64,000 nucleotides of DNA from NCBI GenBank assembly GCA_021813745.1, contig JAKAJO010000075.1, positions 62,001-126,000 on the forward strand. The letters are read 5' to 3'. The notes under the pieces are model-generated. The model saw nothing but the letters and a program-made list of their open reading frames with translations. It had not been told where the DNA came from and searched no databases. The stretch is from Acidobacteriota bacterium. Lineage in GTDB: Bacteria; Acidobacteriota; Terriglobia; Terriglobales; Acidobacteriaceae. Both the position numbers and the translations under genes were made by a program. This document shows positions 39,270 to 47,986 of this stretch, one piece after another (within the stretch, counting starts at the first letter, position 1; every line of letters starts with the position of its first letter).

Positions 39270-39752
39270 CTAGCCTGCGAGCGCGCTCTTCACCGCCTCG
39301 CTCACGAGCCTGCCTTCGGCGCGCAGTCCTGAAGCCTGCAGCTGGGCCTGCACAGCCTTGATGATGAGCCCCATATCCTTCGGCGTCGGCTTCTGGCCAG
39401 ACGCTGATGCGTGCTGCTCAATGGTGTGCGCCACCAGCGCACGCAGTTCGGATTCGTCCAATGCTTTCGGGAGAAATTCTTCGATCACCGTAATCTCGGT
39501 CGCTTCCTTGGCCGCGAGCTCAGGCCGATTCCCCTTGGTGAACTGCTCAATCGAGTCGCGACGCTGTTTAATCATTGTCGCCAGTGTCTGCTGTTCTTCA
39601 GCAGGCGTCAGTGAACCGCGCTTCTCGATGGCCTTGTTCTTCAATGCTGTCTTGATTAAGCGCAACGTCCCGGTGCGCTCCGCATCACGGGCCTTCATCG
39701 CCGCCACAATCAACTGATTGATCTGTGCTTCCAGTGCGCCTGCTTCGTTCAT
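39270..39752 (-). CDS. yqeY: GatB/YqeY-domain protein
   Basis: 160 residues from the ATG at 39752 (GGAGG upstream); the open frame extends further without family similarity. Helical YqeY features: LEAQINQLIVAAMKARDAERTGTLRLIKTAL, the GNRPELAAKEATEITVIEEFLP stretch and a C-terminal KDMGLIIKAVQAQ. Related to the tRNA-binding tail of GatB; role is uncertain, often near dnaG or rpoD. Confidence 0.92.
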   Translation of the reverse strand: MNEAGALEAQINQLIVAAMKARDAERTGTLRLIKTALKNKAIEKRGSLTPAEEQQTLATMIKQRRDSIEQFTKGNRPELAAKEATEITVIEEFLPKALDESELRALVAHTIEQHASASGQKPTPKDMGLIIKAVQAQLQASGLRAEGRLVSEAVKSALAG

Positions 39753-39955
39753 CGCTTCCCTTCCTCCCCCAATTCTATCGGAACCAGACATTCCCTTCGA
39801 ATGGTGGATCGGCCTGCGGATGCAATGACTCGAGGAAGGTTGTCCGCTCTTCGGCGTATTGACTTTTACCGCGCACAACCCGCGATCTCACACTGTGATT
39901 AAGGAGCAGAACTTTTTCCCGCGAAACGCATTGATATGTTCAGAGGTGCAAATCG

Positions 39956-41002
39956 ATGAAGTTCCACACCATCTCGCTGCTGATGCTCGGAGTTGGAATT
40001 CTCGGTGCGCCGGCGCTGATTGCGCAACAAGTGGGTCCCGGCATGCTCAATTACGTCGAGGGTTCCGTTGCGCTTGAAGGACAGCCCCTCAACGGCAAAA
40101 GCGTGGGCAACGTTACGCTGAATCCCGGCGAGACCCTGACCACTCAGACAGGGAGAGCAGAGATTCTTCTCACTCCAGGCGTGTTCCTGCGAGTGGATCA
40201 CAATAGTGCTGTCCGAATGATTTCTCCCAGCTTGACTGAAACCCAAATGGAACTGGTCCATGGAAGGGCCGGTGTGGAAGTGGATGAAATCAGCAAAGAG
40301 AACGACCTGGAAATCATCGACAGCGGCGTCGTTACCCAGCTCGTCAGACCGGGCTTTTACGAGTTCGATGCCAATCAGCCCAGGGTCCTGGTGTTTGATG
40401 GAAAGGCAGCCGTTGAAGTGCGCGACGACAAGTACAAGGTCGTGACGTCCCACCACATGATGAACCTGGCCCCCGCACCCGGTCAGCGCCCTCTGGCCAA
40501 AGAAAAAGCGGTGAACTTCAATCCACGCGATGCGCAGGACAGTCTTTACCGCTGGAATAGTCTCCGCTCGCAATATCTCGCGCAGGACAACAATGAACTT
40601 GCCGGTGAATATCAACCCACAGGCGCGGACCCTGGCTGGTTCTGGGATCCCTACGCAATGGACTACACCTTCATCGGTATGGATCCATTCTGGAGCCCCT
40701 TTGGGTGGGGCTTCTATCCCTTTGGCTGGGGATGGGGAGGCATGGGCTGGGGCGGATTATACGGCGGCGGCTATTATGGTGGCGGCTTCTACGGGGGTGG
40801 TGGCTACGGCTACCATCGCTATGGCAATAATGTTGCCGGCATCGGAAACCGGCCCATCGGCGGACCCATCCGGGGGCACGGCTTCCAAAGGGTCGGCGGA
40901 TTCCATGGAGGCGGCGGGTTCCACAGCGGTAGCTTCGGCGGCGGCGGATTCGGCGGTGGAGGATTCCGTGGAGGAGGCGGGTTCGGTGGCGGCCGGCGCT
41001 AA
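39956..41002 (+). CDS. Secreted FecR-like domain protein with glycine-rich tail
   Basis: 348 residues with a signal peptide (MKFHTISLLMLGVGILGAPALIAQ). Residues about 35-160 resemble a FecR beta-helix-like domain: GSVALEGQPL, LNPGETLTTQTGRAEILLTPGVFLRV. After a Trp/Phe-rich section (FWSPFGWGFYPFGWGWGGMGW) comes a long tail of Gly, Phe and Tyr repeats ending GGGGFGGGRR. The tail may be a disordered surface or outer-membrane-associated segment. There is no sigma or transmembrane regulator partner, so it is not a classical FecR. A terminator follows. Confidence 0.72.
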   Translation: MKFHTISLLMLGVGILGAPALIAQQVGPGMLNYVEGSVALEGQPLNGKSVGNVTLNPGETLTTQTGRAEILLTPGVFLRVDHNSAVRMISPSLTETQMELVHGRAGVEVDEISKENDLEIIDSGVVTQLVRPGFYEFDANQPRVLVFDGKAAVEVRDDKYKVVTSHHMMNLAPAPGQRPLAKEKAVNFNPRDAQDSLYRWNSLRSQYLAQDNNELAGEYQPTGADPGWFWDPYAMDYTFIGMDPFWSPFGWGFYPFGWGWGGMGWGGLYGGGYYGGGFYGGGGYGYHRYGNNVAGIGNRPIGGPIRGHGFQRVGGFHGGGGFHSGSFGGGGFGGGGFRGGGGFGGGRR

Positions 41003-41026
41003 ACCCTGGTACATTGCATCGGACAG

Positions 41027-41056
41027 GGCCAGAGCTCTCGCTCTGGCCTTCTCTTT
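41027..41056 (+). terminator. Terminator of the FecR-like gene
   Basis: GGCCAGAGC and GCTCTGGCC arms around TCTC, followed by TTCTCTTT. Confidence 0.85.
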
Positions 41057-41187
41057 GTGTCCTTCCCTGCTATTGATCCTTTTATCATTCTTGTTTTGTT
41101 TCACTTTTCCCGGAACGCATCGGAGGGTACTCCGAGGCTGAAAGCGCCACGCCTTCAGCCACTTCTCCTCATCAGCGCGAATTTAAT

Positions 41188-41219
41188 TCACATAAATCAC
41201 AAAAGTGTGTATTATGTGA
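41188..41219. promoter_or_regulatory. Palindrome upstream of the serine-pathway operon
   Basis: TCACATAA (41188-41195) and TTATGTGA (41212-41219) are perfect inverted repeats with a 16-base AT-rich spacer, 56 bases before the aminotransferase start. An inner CACA/TGTG pair makes the whole site quasi-symmetric. It is in promoter position. It could bind the HTH domain at the N-terminus of SerA, or another dimeric regulator such as a CRP-like protein, whose sites also contain TGTGA/TCACA. Confidence 0.55.
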
Positions 41220-41274
41220 TTATTCGCCCGGCCATTTAGTTCATACTTCGCCGGCCCGACTCGAGGAGATGCCC

Positions 41275-42450
41275 ATGATTCGCAAGACCCGCCTTTTTAC
41301 GCCCGGACCGACCCCGCTGCTTCCGGCGGCCCAGTTTGCCATGGCCGCAGCCGACATGCACCATCGCACACCGGAGTTCCGCGCCCTCTACCAAAAGGTC
41401 CTCGCCCAGCTCAAGGTCTTCGTCGGCACCAAGAACGATGTGCTTTTGCTCTCCTCGTCCGGCACCGGAGCCATGGAGGCTGCAGTTTCGAATCTGACAT
41501 CGCCCGGCGACCGCGTTCTCGTCCTCACCGCCGGCAAATTCGGCGAACGCTGGGTGGACCTGGCCAGGGCCTTCGGCTGCCAGGTGGATGTGCTCAAGGC
41601 ACCCTATGGCCAGACCTTCGACCTCGCCGAAGTCCGCAAGGCGCTCAAGCCCGAACATCGCGCGCTCTTTGTGCAGGCCACGGAGACCTCCACTGCCGTG
41701 CGGCACGACGTGGAAGCTCTCGCCCGGCTGATCAAAGAAGCCAGCCCGCAGACGCTGCTCGTTGTGGACGGCATCACCGGCCTCGGCACCACGCACTTCG
41801 ATGTGGACGGGTGGGGCATCGACATCCTCATCGGCGGCTCGCAAAAGGCCGTCATGATTCCTCCCGGCCTGGCCTACTTGAGCGTGAGCGACAAGGCGTG
41901 GGCGGCGATGGAGACGTCGAAGAATCCCCGCTACTACTTTGATCTGCGCAAGGAGCGCAAGAACGCCGTGAAGGGCGAAAGCGCCTACACGCCCGCCGTC
42001 GCCCTCATCGCCGGCCTTGGCGCTGCGCTCGACTACATCGCCGGACAGGCCGGAGGCGACCTCGAAAAAGGCCGCACCGCACTGGTCAACAACGCACAGG
42101 TCAACGCCGCCGCCACGCGCGCAGGTCTTGTTGCGCTGGGCTTCACGCTCTTCGCGCCCACGGCTCCGGCCGCTGCGGCCACCGCGGTCGCCGTACCTGA
42201 AGGCATGGATTCGAGTGAAGTGGTCAAGGCGCTCAAGACGCGCTTCGCTTCGGTCATCGCCAATGGCCAGGGCGAAATGAAAGGCAAACTCTTCCGCGTC
42301 GCGCATCTTGGGTACTTTGACTTCCTTGACACCATTGCTCTGCTTGGCGCCATGGAGCACATCGCCAAGGACACGCTCAAGCTGCCCGTGCAATACGGCC
42401 AGGCTGTCGCGGCTGCGCAGCAGGTCTACGCCGACGCGGTAAAGAACTAG
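41275..42450 (+). CDS. Class V aminotransferase (serine-pathway type)
   Basis: 391 residues from the ATG at 41275, which has GAGGAG six bases upstream; an ATG at 41269 overlaps that site. Fold-type I PLP enzyme of the alanine/serine-glyoxylate group: FTPGPTPLLP, ALLQ-type LLSSSGTGAMEAAVSNL, VVDGITGLGTTHFDVD and the PLP Lys191 in GGSQKAVMIPPG. In organisms without classical SerC, such enzymes make phosphoserine or serine. It stands 11 bases before the serA gene, supporting that role. Confidence 0.87.
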   Translation: MIRKTRLFTPGPTPLLPAAQFAMAAADMHHRTPEFRALYQKVLAQLKVFVGTKNDVLLLSSSGTGAMEAAVSNLTSPGDRVLVLTAGKFGERWVDLARAFGCQVDVLKAPYGQTFDLAEVRKALKPEHRALFVQATETSTAVRHDVEALARLIKEASPQTLLVVDGITGLGTTHFDVDGWGIDILIGGSQKAVMIPPGLAYLSVSDKAWAAMETSKNPRYYFDLRKERKNAVKGESAYTPAVALIAGLGAALDYIAGQAGGDLEKGRTALVNNAQVNAAATRAGLVALGFTLFAPTAPAAAATAVAVPEGMDSSEVVKALKTRFASVIANGQGEMKGKLFRVAHLGYFDFLDTIALLGAMEHIAKDTLKLPVQYGQAVAAAQQVYADAVKN

Positions 42451-42461
42451 GAGCTGCCTCG

Positions 42462-44279
42462 ATGCCCGAACTCACCTTTGGAGAAAAGCTGATCATCGCC
42501 CGCAAGCAGCTTGACCTCTACCAATATCAAATGGCCGAGCGGCTCGGCGTGCATCCCAACTCGCTTACCAAGTACGAGCGCGGCGAGGGCAAGCCGCACG
42601 CCGCCGTGGTGCGGATGTTCGACCTCCTCTGCGAGCAGGAGGGCATCCGCTTTGACGATTACAAATCCGCATTAGAGGGCAAGGGAGAAGCCATGAAGAT
42701 CGTACTGGCAGAGAAGGTGTCTCCGGCAACGCTGGCCGTGTTCGCGGCCGAGCCGGGATGGGAAGTCCTCACGCACGACAAGCTGCCCGATGGCCTGCCG
42801 GCAGCGCTGGCAGAGGCTGATGCGCTCGTCGTGCGCTCGGCTGTGCAGGTGGATGATGCGCTGATGGAGCATGCGCCGAAGCTTCGTGTCATTGGACGCG
42901 CCGGCGTGGGCGTGGACAACATCGACGCCGAAGCCGCCACGCGCCGCGGCATTGTTGTGATGAACACTCCGGGCGCCAACGCCATCGCCGTGGCTGAACT
43001 CACGCTCTGCCTCATGATCGCGCTCGCCCGCAAAGTCCCCGCAGCCAACGCGTCCATGCACGCCGGCAAGTGGGAGAAGAAGTCACTGCAGGGCAGCGAG
43101 CTGCGCGGCAAAACGCTCGGCATCCTTGGCCTGGGCCGCATCGGTCTTGAGGTTGCGAAGCGTGCCAGGGGCTTTGGCCTCGAAATTATCGGCAGCGATC
43201 CGTTTGTCTCTGCCGCAGTGGCACGCGAGAACGGCATCAAGCTGGTCTCGCTCGAAGAGCTGATCGCCGGGTCGGATTACCTTACGTTGCATGTGGGCCT
43301 CACGCCGCAGACCGCGGGCATCATCAACGCGAAGAACATTGCCGCGATGAAGAAGGGCGTGCGCATCATCAACTGTGCCCGCGGCGAACTCGTCGATGAA
43401 ATGGCGCTTGCCGAAGCCTTGAAGAGCGGCCATGTTGCCGGCGCCGCGCTCGACGTGCTGACGGAAGAGCCCCCGAAGAACTCACCCTTCTTCGGACTGG
43501 ACAACGTGATTCTCACGCCCCACATCGCCGGTTCCACCGCGGAAGCGCAGGAAGCCGTCGGTGTGCAGATCGCCATGCAGGTCCGCGAGTACCTCAAGCT
43601 CGGCGTGGTGCAGAATGCCGTCAACCTGCCGTCGCTCAGTCACGAGGAATACGTCGAGCTCGCGCCCTACATCGATCTCGCCGGCCGTCTCGGCTCCTTC
43701 CTCGCGCAGACGGGCAAGGGCGGCATCGAGGCCATTCAGATCATCTACGGCGGCGCACTCGCCGAGGCCAAGACTGACCTCGTCCGCAACGCCGCCATTC
43801 AGGGCCTGCTACAGGGATCAGAAAACGTGAACCGCATCAATGCTGCCGCCGTTGCACAGGAGCGCGGCATCCGCGTGCATGAGGAGAAGCAGGCCAGCCA
43901 CCGCGGCGGCACAGCGACCGTCCTGACCATCGAGCTGCACTCGGCCGCAGGCAAATCAGCGGCCAGCGCAACCGTCATTCACGGCGAGCAGCCTCGCCTG
44001 CTGGAGTTCGACGGCATCGACATTGAAGCACCGCTTGAGGGCAATCTGCTGGTCTGCCGCAACCTCGACGTCCCCGGAGTCATCGGCAAAATTGGAACCA
44101 TCCTCGGCCAGCACAACGTCAACATCGCCAACTTTGCGCTGGGACGCGAGCGCTCCGGAACCAAGCCAGTGAAGGCTCTGGCCGCGGTGCAGGTGGATGC
44201 GCCGGTATCGAAGGAAGTGCTTGAAGCGCTCGGAACGATTGAGGCGCTGATTGAGGCGAAGCTCGTGCAGCTGGCCTAA
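42462..44279 (+). CDS. serA: Phosphoglycerate dehydrogenase with an N-terminal XRE-type HTH domain
   Basis: 605 residues with AGGAG eight bases before the ATG. Residues 6-60 form a helix-turn-helix of the XRE/Cro group (FGEKLIIARKQLDLYQYQMA, LGVHPNSLTKYERG). A normal SerA begins at Met78 (MKIVLAEKVSPATLAVF) in the same frame: substrate domain, NAD Rossmann GILGLGRIGLEVAKR, catalytic Arg in NCARGELVDE, Glu in LTEEPP and His in LTPHIAGSTAEAQ, an intervening domain and a C-terminal ACT domain. An AAGGGAGA ribosome site precedes Met78 at 42693, so a shorter enzyme may also be made. The HTH may make the enzyme an autoregulator. The aminotransferase gene precedes it in an operon. Confidence 0.88.
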   Translation: MPELTFGEKLIIARKQLDLYQYQMAERLGVHPNSLTKYERGEGKPHAAVVRMFDLLCEQEGIRFDDYKSALEGKGEAMKIVLAEKVSPATLAVFAAEPGWEVLTHDKLPDGLPAALAEADALVVRSAVQVDDALMEHAPKLRVIGRAGVGVDNIDAEAATRRGIVVMNTPGANAIAVAELTLCLMIALARKVPAANASMHAGKWEKKSLQGSELRGKTLGILGLGRIGLEVAKRARGFGLEIIGSDPFVSAAVARENGIKLVSLEELIAGSDYLTLHVGLTPQTAGIINAKNIAAMKKGVRIINCARGELVDEMALAEALKSGHVAGAALDVLTEEPPKNSPFFGLDNVILTPHIAGSTAEAQEAVGVQIAMQVREYLKLGVVQNAVNLPSLSHEEYVELAPYIDLAGRLGSFLAQTGKGGIEAIQIIYGGALAEAKTDLVRNAAIQGLLQGSENVNRINAAAVAQERGIRVHEEKQASHRGGTATVLTIELHSAAGKSAASATVIHGEQPRLLEFDGIDIEAPLEGNLLVCRNLDVPGVIGKIGTILGQHNVNIANFALGRERSGTKPVKALAAVQVDAPVSKEVLEALGTIEALIEAKLVQLA

Positions 44280-44308
44280 TTCAAGCTGAGCTCATTTGCA
44301 GATCAATG

Positions 44309-44346
44309 CGCGCTCTGTCTTTCTCTCGGCAGGGCGCGCGCTTTTT
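44309..44346 (+). terminator. Terminator after serA
   Basis: GCGCGCTCTGTC and the partly matched GGCAGGGCGCGC form a stem with a few G-U pairs, followed by CTTTTT. It lies between converging genes. Confidence 0.75.
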
Positions 44347-44356
44347 GCGAAGTCTC

Positions 44357-45445
44357 TTATGGCTGGCCGTTCGCGCCGCTGGGCACGTGGCTTGTGATGC
44401 CCTTCAGCACGAACTCCCGCACCAGATTCGATGCGGCATCCGCACCGGTTTCTGCAAGTCCGTTCAGGAGTGTCAACGAAAACCCGCGATCCGAAGCAGG
44501 ATAGTATGCATTCGAGATCGCGCCCGCCGAGAAGTTGCCGAGTACGTTCGCATAGTTCGGAACCCAGCGGCCGCTATCGCTGCGCGCCATCACCGCGGTA
44601 GACATCGCATAAAAAGCGCGCGACATGATACTCCCCTTGCCTTTGTAGAAATACCGCGGATCCTCGTGGAACAGCGCGGGATACACGGCACGGCTCAGCA
44701 GCGTGCCCGAGACGTGATTCGCAAACGCCGCACCGTAGCGCTTGCCATATCCTTCCAACCCTGATCCGTATGCAGGAAAGACATTCTGATACTGCTCCGC
44801 CCCCGCAACGCCTGCCACGGCGACAAACGAGACCGGATCAAGAATTGACCGCAGACTCAATACATACTTCTGCTTTGCCAGCATTGGCGGTGCGTTCCAG
44901 TCGTACGAACTGTAGAAATTCGGAATGACGCCGGCAATACGCTGCTGCACAGCAATCCGCACCTGCTCCTGCGACAGGACTTCCGGATCGCCCACAACGG
45001 TCACGCTTGTGACGCCGCCTGTAACCGCAAGCTTGATCGCAGGTACAATCAGGTTTTCACCGCTCTTGAGGCCAATCTCGCCTGAAGTGTACGGACTCAT
45101 ATCCGGGCCCGTCACACGCAGCCGATACACACCCGCAGCAACGTGCTCAAAGGCAAACTGGCCATCGCTACCCGACTGGACTGACTGCGGTGGCTCATTG
45201 CTCATGCTCATCAGTTCCACGCGCGCACCCTGGACCACATCACCATTCACGTCCAGCACGGTGCCGGACAGGATGCCCGTGCTGACCACGCCTGTAGCCC
45301 CGTCCGTGAGCCCCGCACTACTGCTCTCTGCCGCTAACGCAGCGACTTGCGCCCCGGCTGACACTTCCTGGGCACTCCCAGACAAAGCAGCTACACTGCA
45401 TACCGTCCATGCAAAGAGAAACGCTGCCCTTCCGGGCTGAATCAT
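44357..45445 (-). CDS. Secreted carboxypeptidase-regulatory-like domain protein
   Basis: 362 residues from the ATG at 45445, giving a signal peptide (MIQPGRAAFLFAWTVCSVAALSGSAQ). Residues about 55-150 form the Ig-like carboxypeptidase regulatory domain: ILSGTVLDVNGDVVQGARVEL, FAFEHVAAGVYRLRVTG. The C-terminal 200 residues have a conserved look (HEDPRYFYKGKGSIMSRAFYAMSTAVMARSD) but no family I can name. TonB-dependent oar-like proteins start similarly, but there is no barrel here. Likely periplasmic or outer-membrane associated. Confidence 0.72.
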   Translation of the reverse strand: MIQPGRAAFLFAWTVCSVAALSGSAQEVSAGAQVAALAAESSSAGLTDGATGVVSTGILSGTVLDVNGDVVQGARVELMSMSNEPPQSVQSGSDGQFAFEHVAAGVYRLRVTGPDMSPYTSGEIGLKSGENLIVPAIKLAVTGGVTSVTVVGDPEVLSQEQVRIAVQQRIAGVIPNFYSSYDWNAPPMLAKQKYVLSLRSILDPVSFVAVAGVAGAEQYQNVFPAYGSGLEGYGKRYGAAFANHVSGTLLSRAVYPALFHEDPRYFYKGKGSIMSRAFYAMSTAVMARSDSGRWVPNYANVLGNFSAGAISNAYYPASDRGFSLTLLNGLAETGADAASNLVREFVLKGITSHVPSGANGQP

Positions 45446-45677
45446 TCGATACAACTGTCCGACCTCGCTGAACAAAAGGCAGAAACACCTTAGTCCGTAG
45501 ACGCGACGGTCGGTGCTTCGTCATGCTGTGCGACGAATGAATTCTCTGTCATCTCAACCACATGGAAACTGGCGCCCACCATCAGCCATGCCGTTGACCT
45601 TGTGATAACAAAAGGGTTCCTTTCGACCTGCAATCCGATCAACACTTGAACAAGCTCAAATCCAATGCCTGTGCCCC

Positions 45678-46166
45678 TCAGCCAAAGATGCTTGGATGAC
45701 CAAGCCATCCGCGCAGATAGGCAAGCTGACCCAGATGGTAGGTCTCATGCCATGCGAGCACGCCGATGAAACCACTCACCTTGCCGTCCTGGCTCGGAGG
45801 ACCCGGAGGCGCAGGTGCGGCCAGCGTCTCTTCCTTCACAGTTTCCAGCGTCTTCTCAAGCTTTGCCGATGCCTCCCGCCATGCAGTCAGCAGTGACTCT
45901 GGTGTCATATATGCCACGTCCGGTTCAATCTTCGCGCTACGGGCATAGATCTCGAGTCCTGCATGCTCCCACGTTGCTCCAAGCTGCCCCAGCAGCGCCT
46001 GACGCGCCCAGAGCATATGGCCTGCAATCCACGCAATATGATTCGAGTGATCACCTGGCCGGCTGAGCCACTGATCTGCGGGAATTCCGGCTACCACCTT
46101 TTCCAGTAGTCCTGAATTTCGATGAAACTCGCCGGCTGCAGTAGCGAGAATGGCAGGAACTGGCAT
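45678..46166 (-). CDS. DinB-family protein
   Basis: 162 residues with GGAGG five bases before the ATG. The four-helix DinB/YfiT bundle has metal-binding His in HSNHIAWIAGHMLWAR and HETYHLGQLAYLRGWLG. Members include thiol-dependent transferases (bacillithiol or similar) and DNA-damage-induced proteins of unknown role. Monocistronic. Confidence 0.85.
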   Translation of the reverse strand: MPVPAILATAAGEFHRNSGLLEKVVAGIPADQWLSRPGDHSNHIAWIAGHMLWARQALLGQLGATWEHAGLEIYARSAKIEPDVAYMTPESLLTAWREASAKLEKTLETVKEETLAAPAPPGPPSQDGKVSGFIGVLAWHETYHLGQLAYLRGWLGHPSIFG

Positions 46167-46255
46167 GAAAACCTCCGTGGAATCTGGGATCGTTCTTTCC
46201 GATGTTCGATGGATATCCTGCCGGGCTTACAACGGTCAAACACGCCTCGTTGGCA

Positions 46256-46288
46256 ACAAAAACACGCCGGGGAACTTGCCCCGGCGTT
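46256..46288 (-). terminator. Terminator of efp
   Basis: CGCCGGGG (46265-46272) and CCCCGGCG (46279-46286) arms around AACTTG; on the minus strand followed by TGTTTTTG. Confidence 0.85.
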
Positions 46289-46312
46289 GTGTTTTCGATT
46301 GACAGCGCTTCG

Positions 46313-46873
46313 TTATGCGCGGCTCAGATATGCGCCTTCGCTCGTATCGACCCGAATCTTTTCACCCTCGTTGATGAAGGGCGGCACCTGCACCACCAGT
46401 CCGGTTTCGGTCTTTGCGGGCTTGGTTACGCTCGACGCCGTGGCCGATTTCAACCCGGGCTCAGTCTCGACAACCGTGAGTTCCACTGTGCCTGGCAGTT
46501 CGATACCCACGGCCTGTCCGTCAAAGTAGCTCACCTTGATCTGCAGGTTCGGCGTCAGGTACTCCACCGCATCGCCCAGCGTCGTATGCTTCAGCACCGT
46601 TTGCTCGTAGTTCTCCGGGTTCATGAAGTAGTAATCATCGCCGTCGTTGTAGAGGAACTCCATCGGCACTTCGTCCACCACCACGCGCTCAATCGCGTCG
46701 GCAGAGCGGAAGCGGTGCTCAAACATGGCGCCCGACTTCAGGTTGCGCAGCTTGGCCTGGATGAAGGCGCGCAAGTTGCCGGGCGTACGATGCTCCACCT
46801 TGAAGACCAGGTGCAACTGGTCGTTGTGCTTGATGATCATGCCCGGACGCATTTGGGTGGCGGGAATCGCCAT
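46313..46873 (-). CDS. efp: Translation elongation factor P
   Basis: 186 residues with AGGAG about nine bases before the ATG. Three beta-barrel domains; QMRPGMIIKHNDQLHLVFKV opens the KOW-like first domain. It rescues ribosomes stalled at polyproline. The loop that inserts into the peptidyl-transferase centre reads EHRTPGNLRAF, so the tip position that is Lys34 in E. coli and Arg32 in Pseudomonas is Asn33 here. Neither EpmA/EpmB nor EarP modification can use Asn. The rest of the protein looks complete. Confidence 0.95.
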   Translation of the reverse strand: MAIPATQMRPGMIIKHNDQLHLVFKVEHRTPGNLRAFIQAKLRNLKSGAMFEHRFRSADAIERVVVDEVPMEFLYNDGDDYYFMNPENYEQTVLKHTTLGDAVEYLTPNLQIKVSYFDGQAVGIELPGTVELTVVETEPGLKSATASSVTKPAKTETGLVVQVPPFINEGEKIRVDTSEGAYLSRA

Positions 46874-46959
46874 AACAGAAAAACTCCTTGCTCAGTTTTG
46901 CGTGATATACGCGAAAAGATTTGTTCTTAGTCCAATTTTCATTGTAGCGTAGGGGCGGG

Positions 46960-47901
46960 ATGCTCCGCACCACACGCGCATCATTGGCCGTCTTCCTTCT
47001 GCTTTGCCTGCTTGGGTCGCTCGGCCCCCTGCGTGGCGAACTCGCACCCAGTCCAGCGACCTCTGCGTTCCCTCCCTGGCTGCTTCCGGCCTGGCCTTAC
47101 CTGCTGATTGCTGTGCTTGCTCTTGCCTGCACTGTGCTTCGCCGCCAGCGCTGGCTGCCCGCGAAGCTTCTCACTTCTGCCATCTTTGTTGGCCTCGGGC
47201 TGTTCGTAGTCCCCAACGTCGCGCTGCGAGTTGTCGAGTCCTGGGTTGACCCTTTCACACAGGTCATCTTGCTGGCACTCACTCCCGTCTTCACCGTCGT
47301 ACTGGAACCCCACATCGCAGGATCTTCCACGCAGCCGCGCTACGCGCTCGCCGCGGTGACCACAGCAGCTTCGGGCCTGCTTCTTATTTTTCCGTTCAGC
47401 CTGCCCCGCTCCGCTTTCGATGCCGCTGGTTGGCTCATACTCTTGCTGGCGGCAGGCGTTATTGCCACTGCTTACTGCACCGTCGCTCGTCTCGCTTCAC
47501 AACATTCGCGGCAATCCGGCACATCGCTGGTGGCGATTATCTCTTCGACATCTGCATTGTCATTCCTCTTCATCAGCATCCTCGCATCCACGTTGCATCT
47601 GCGATTTGCCGCTCAGCAAACGAGCCTCATCTGGTCCACACTGATCGAAGCATCCAGCCTGCTACTGCTCTTCTGGCTCCTGCCCCGATTGAGTGCCTCG
47701 CGCCTCACCACACGTTTTATTCTCTCGCCGCTTTTCAGCAGTCTGGTTTCACTCATCCTTCTGAGGCCCACTGTCACCGCGCGCGACGTCGGAGGTCTGC
47801 TGCTGGCCGCGGCCGGCAGCGCGTGGTTGCTTTTCGCTCCCCTCACAAAGTGTGATGCACCCGTCTCACCGCTGAACCTCGGCAACAATCCTCTCCTTTA
47901 A
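46960..47901 (+). CDS. EamA/DMT-type membrane permease-like protein
   Basis: 313 residues, about ten hydrophobic segments (AVFLLLCLLGSLG, YLLIAVLALACTVL, LLTSAIFVGLGLFVV, AAGWLILLLAAGVIATAYC, FILSPLFSSLVSLILL). The duplicated 5+5 layout and GGLLLAAAGSAWLLF end suggest the drug/metabolite transporter superfamily. Substrate is unknown. It is divergent from efp. Confidence 0.7.
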   Translation: MLRTTRASLAVFLLLCLLGSLGPLRGELAPSPATSAFPPWLLPAWPYLLIAVLALACTVLRRQRWLPAKLLTSAIFVGLGLFVVPNVALRVVESWVDPFTQVILLALTPVFTVVLEPHIAGSSTQPRYALAAVTTAASGLLLIFPFSLPRSAFDAAGWLILLLAAGVIATAYCTVARLASQHSRQSGTSLVAIISSTSALSFLFISILASTLHLRFAAQQTSLIWSTLIEASSLLLLFWLLPRLSASRLTTRFILSPLFSSLVSLILLRPTVTARDVGGLLLAAAGSAWLLFAPLTKCDAPVSPLNLGNNPLL

Positions 47902-47986
47902 TCAATCGTTTCAGTTGTGATCTGCAACGCTCATCCTGTACCATGGCCCGCGGATTTGAAATCGCTCTTTTTCTGGAGTCCTGCCA

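Noticed and set aside
41236..42393. 385-codon open frame opposite the aminotransferase gene
   Set aside because: Gly/Arg/Glu-rich antisense product; the aminotransferase has its PLP Lys motif and ribosome site.
45490..45708. 72-codon minus-strand frame overlapping the end of the DinB gene
   Set aside because: No ribosome site, no recognisable motif, and it overlaps a clear gene.
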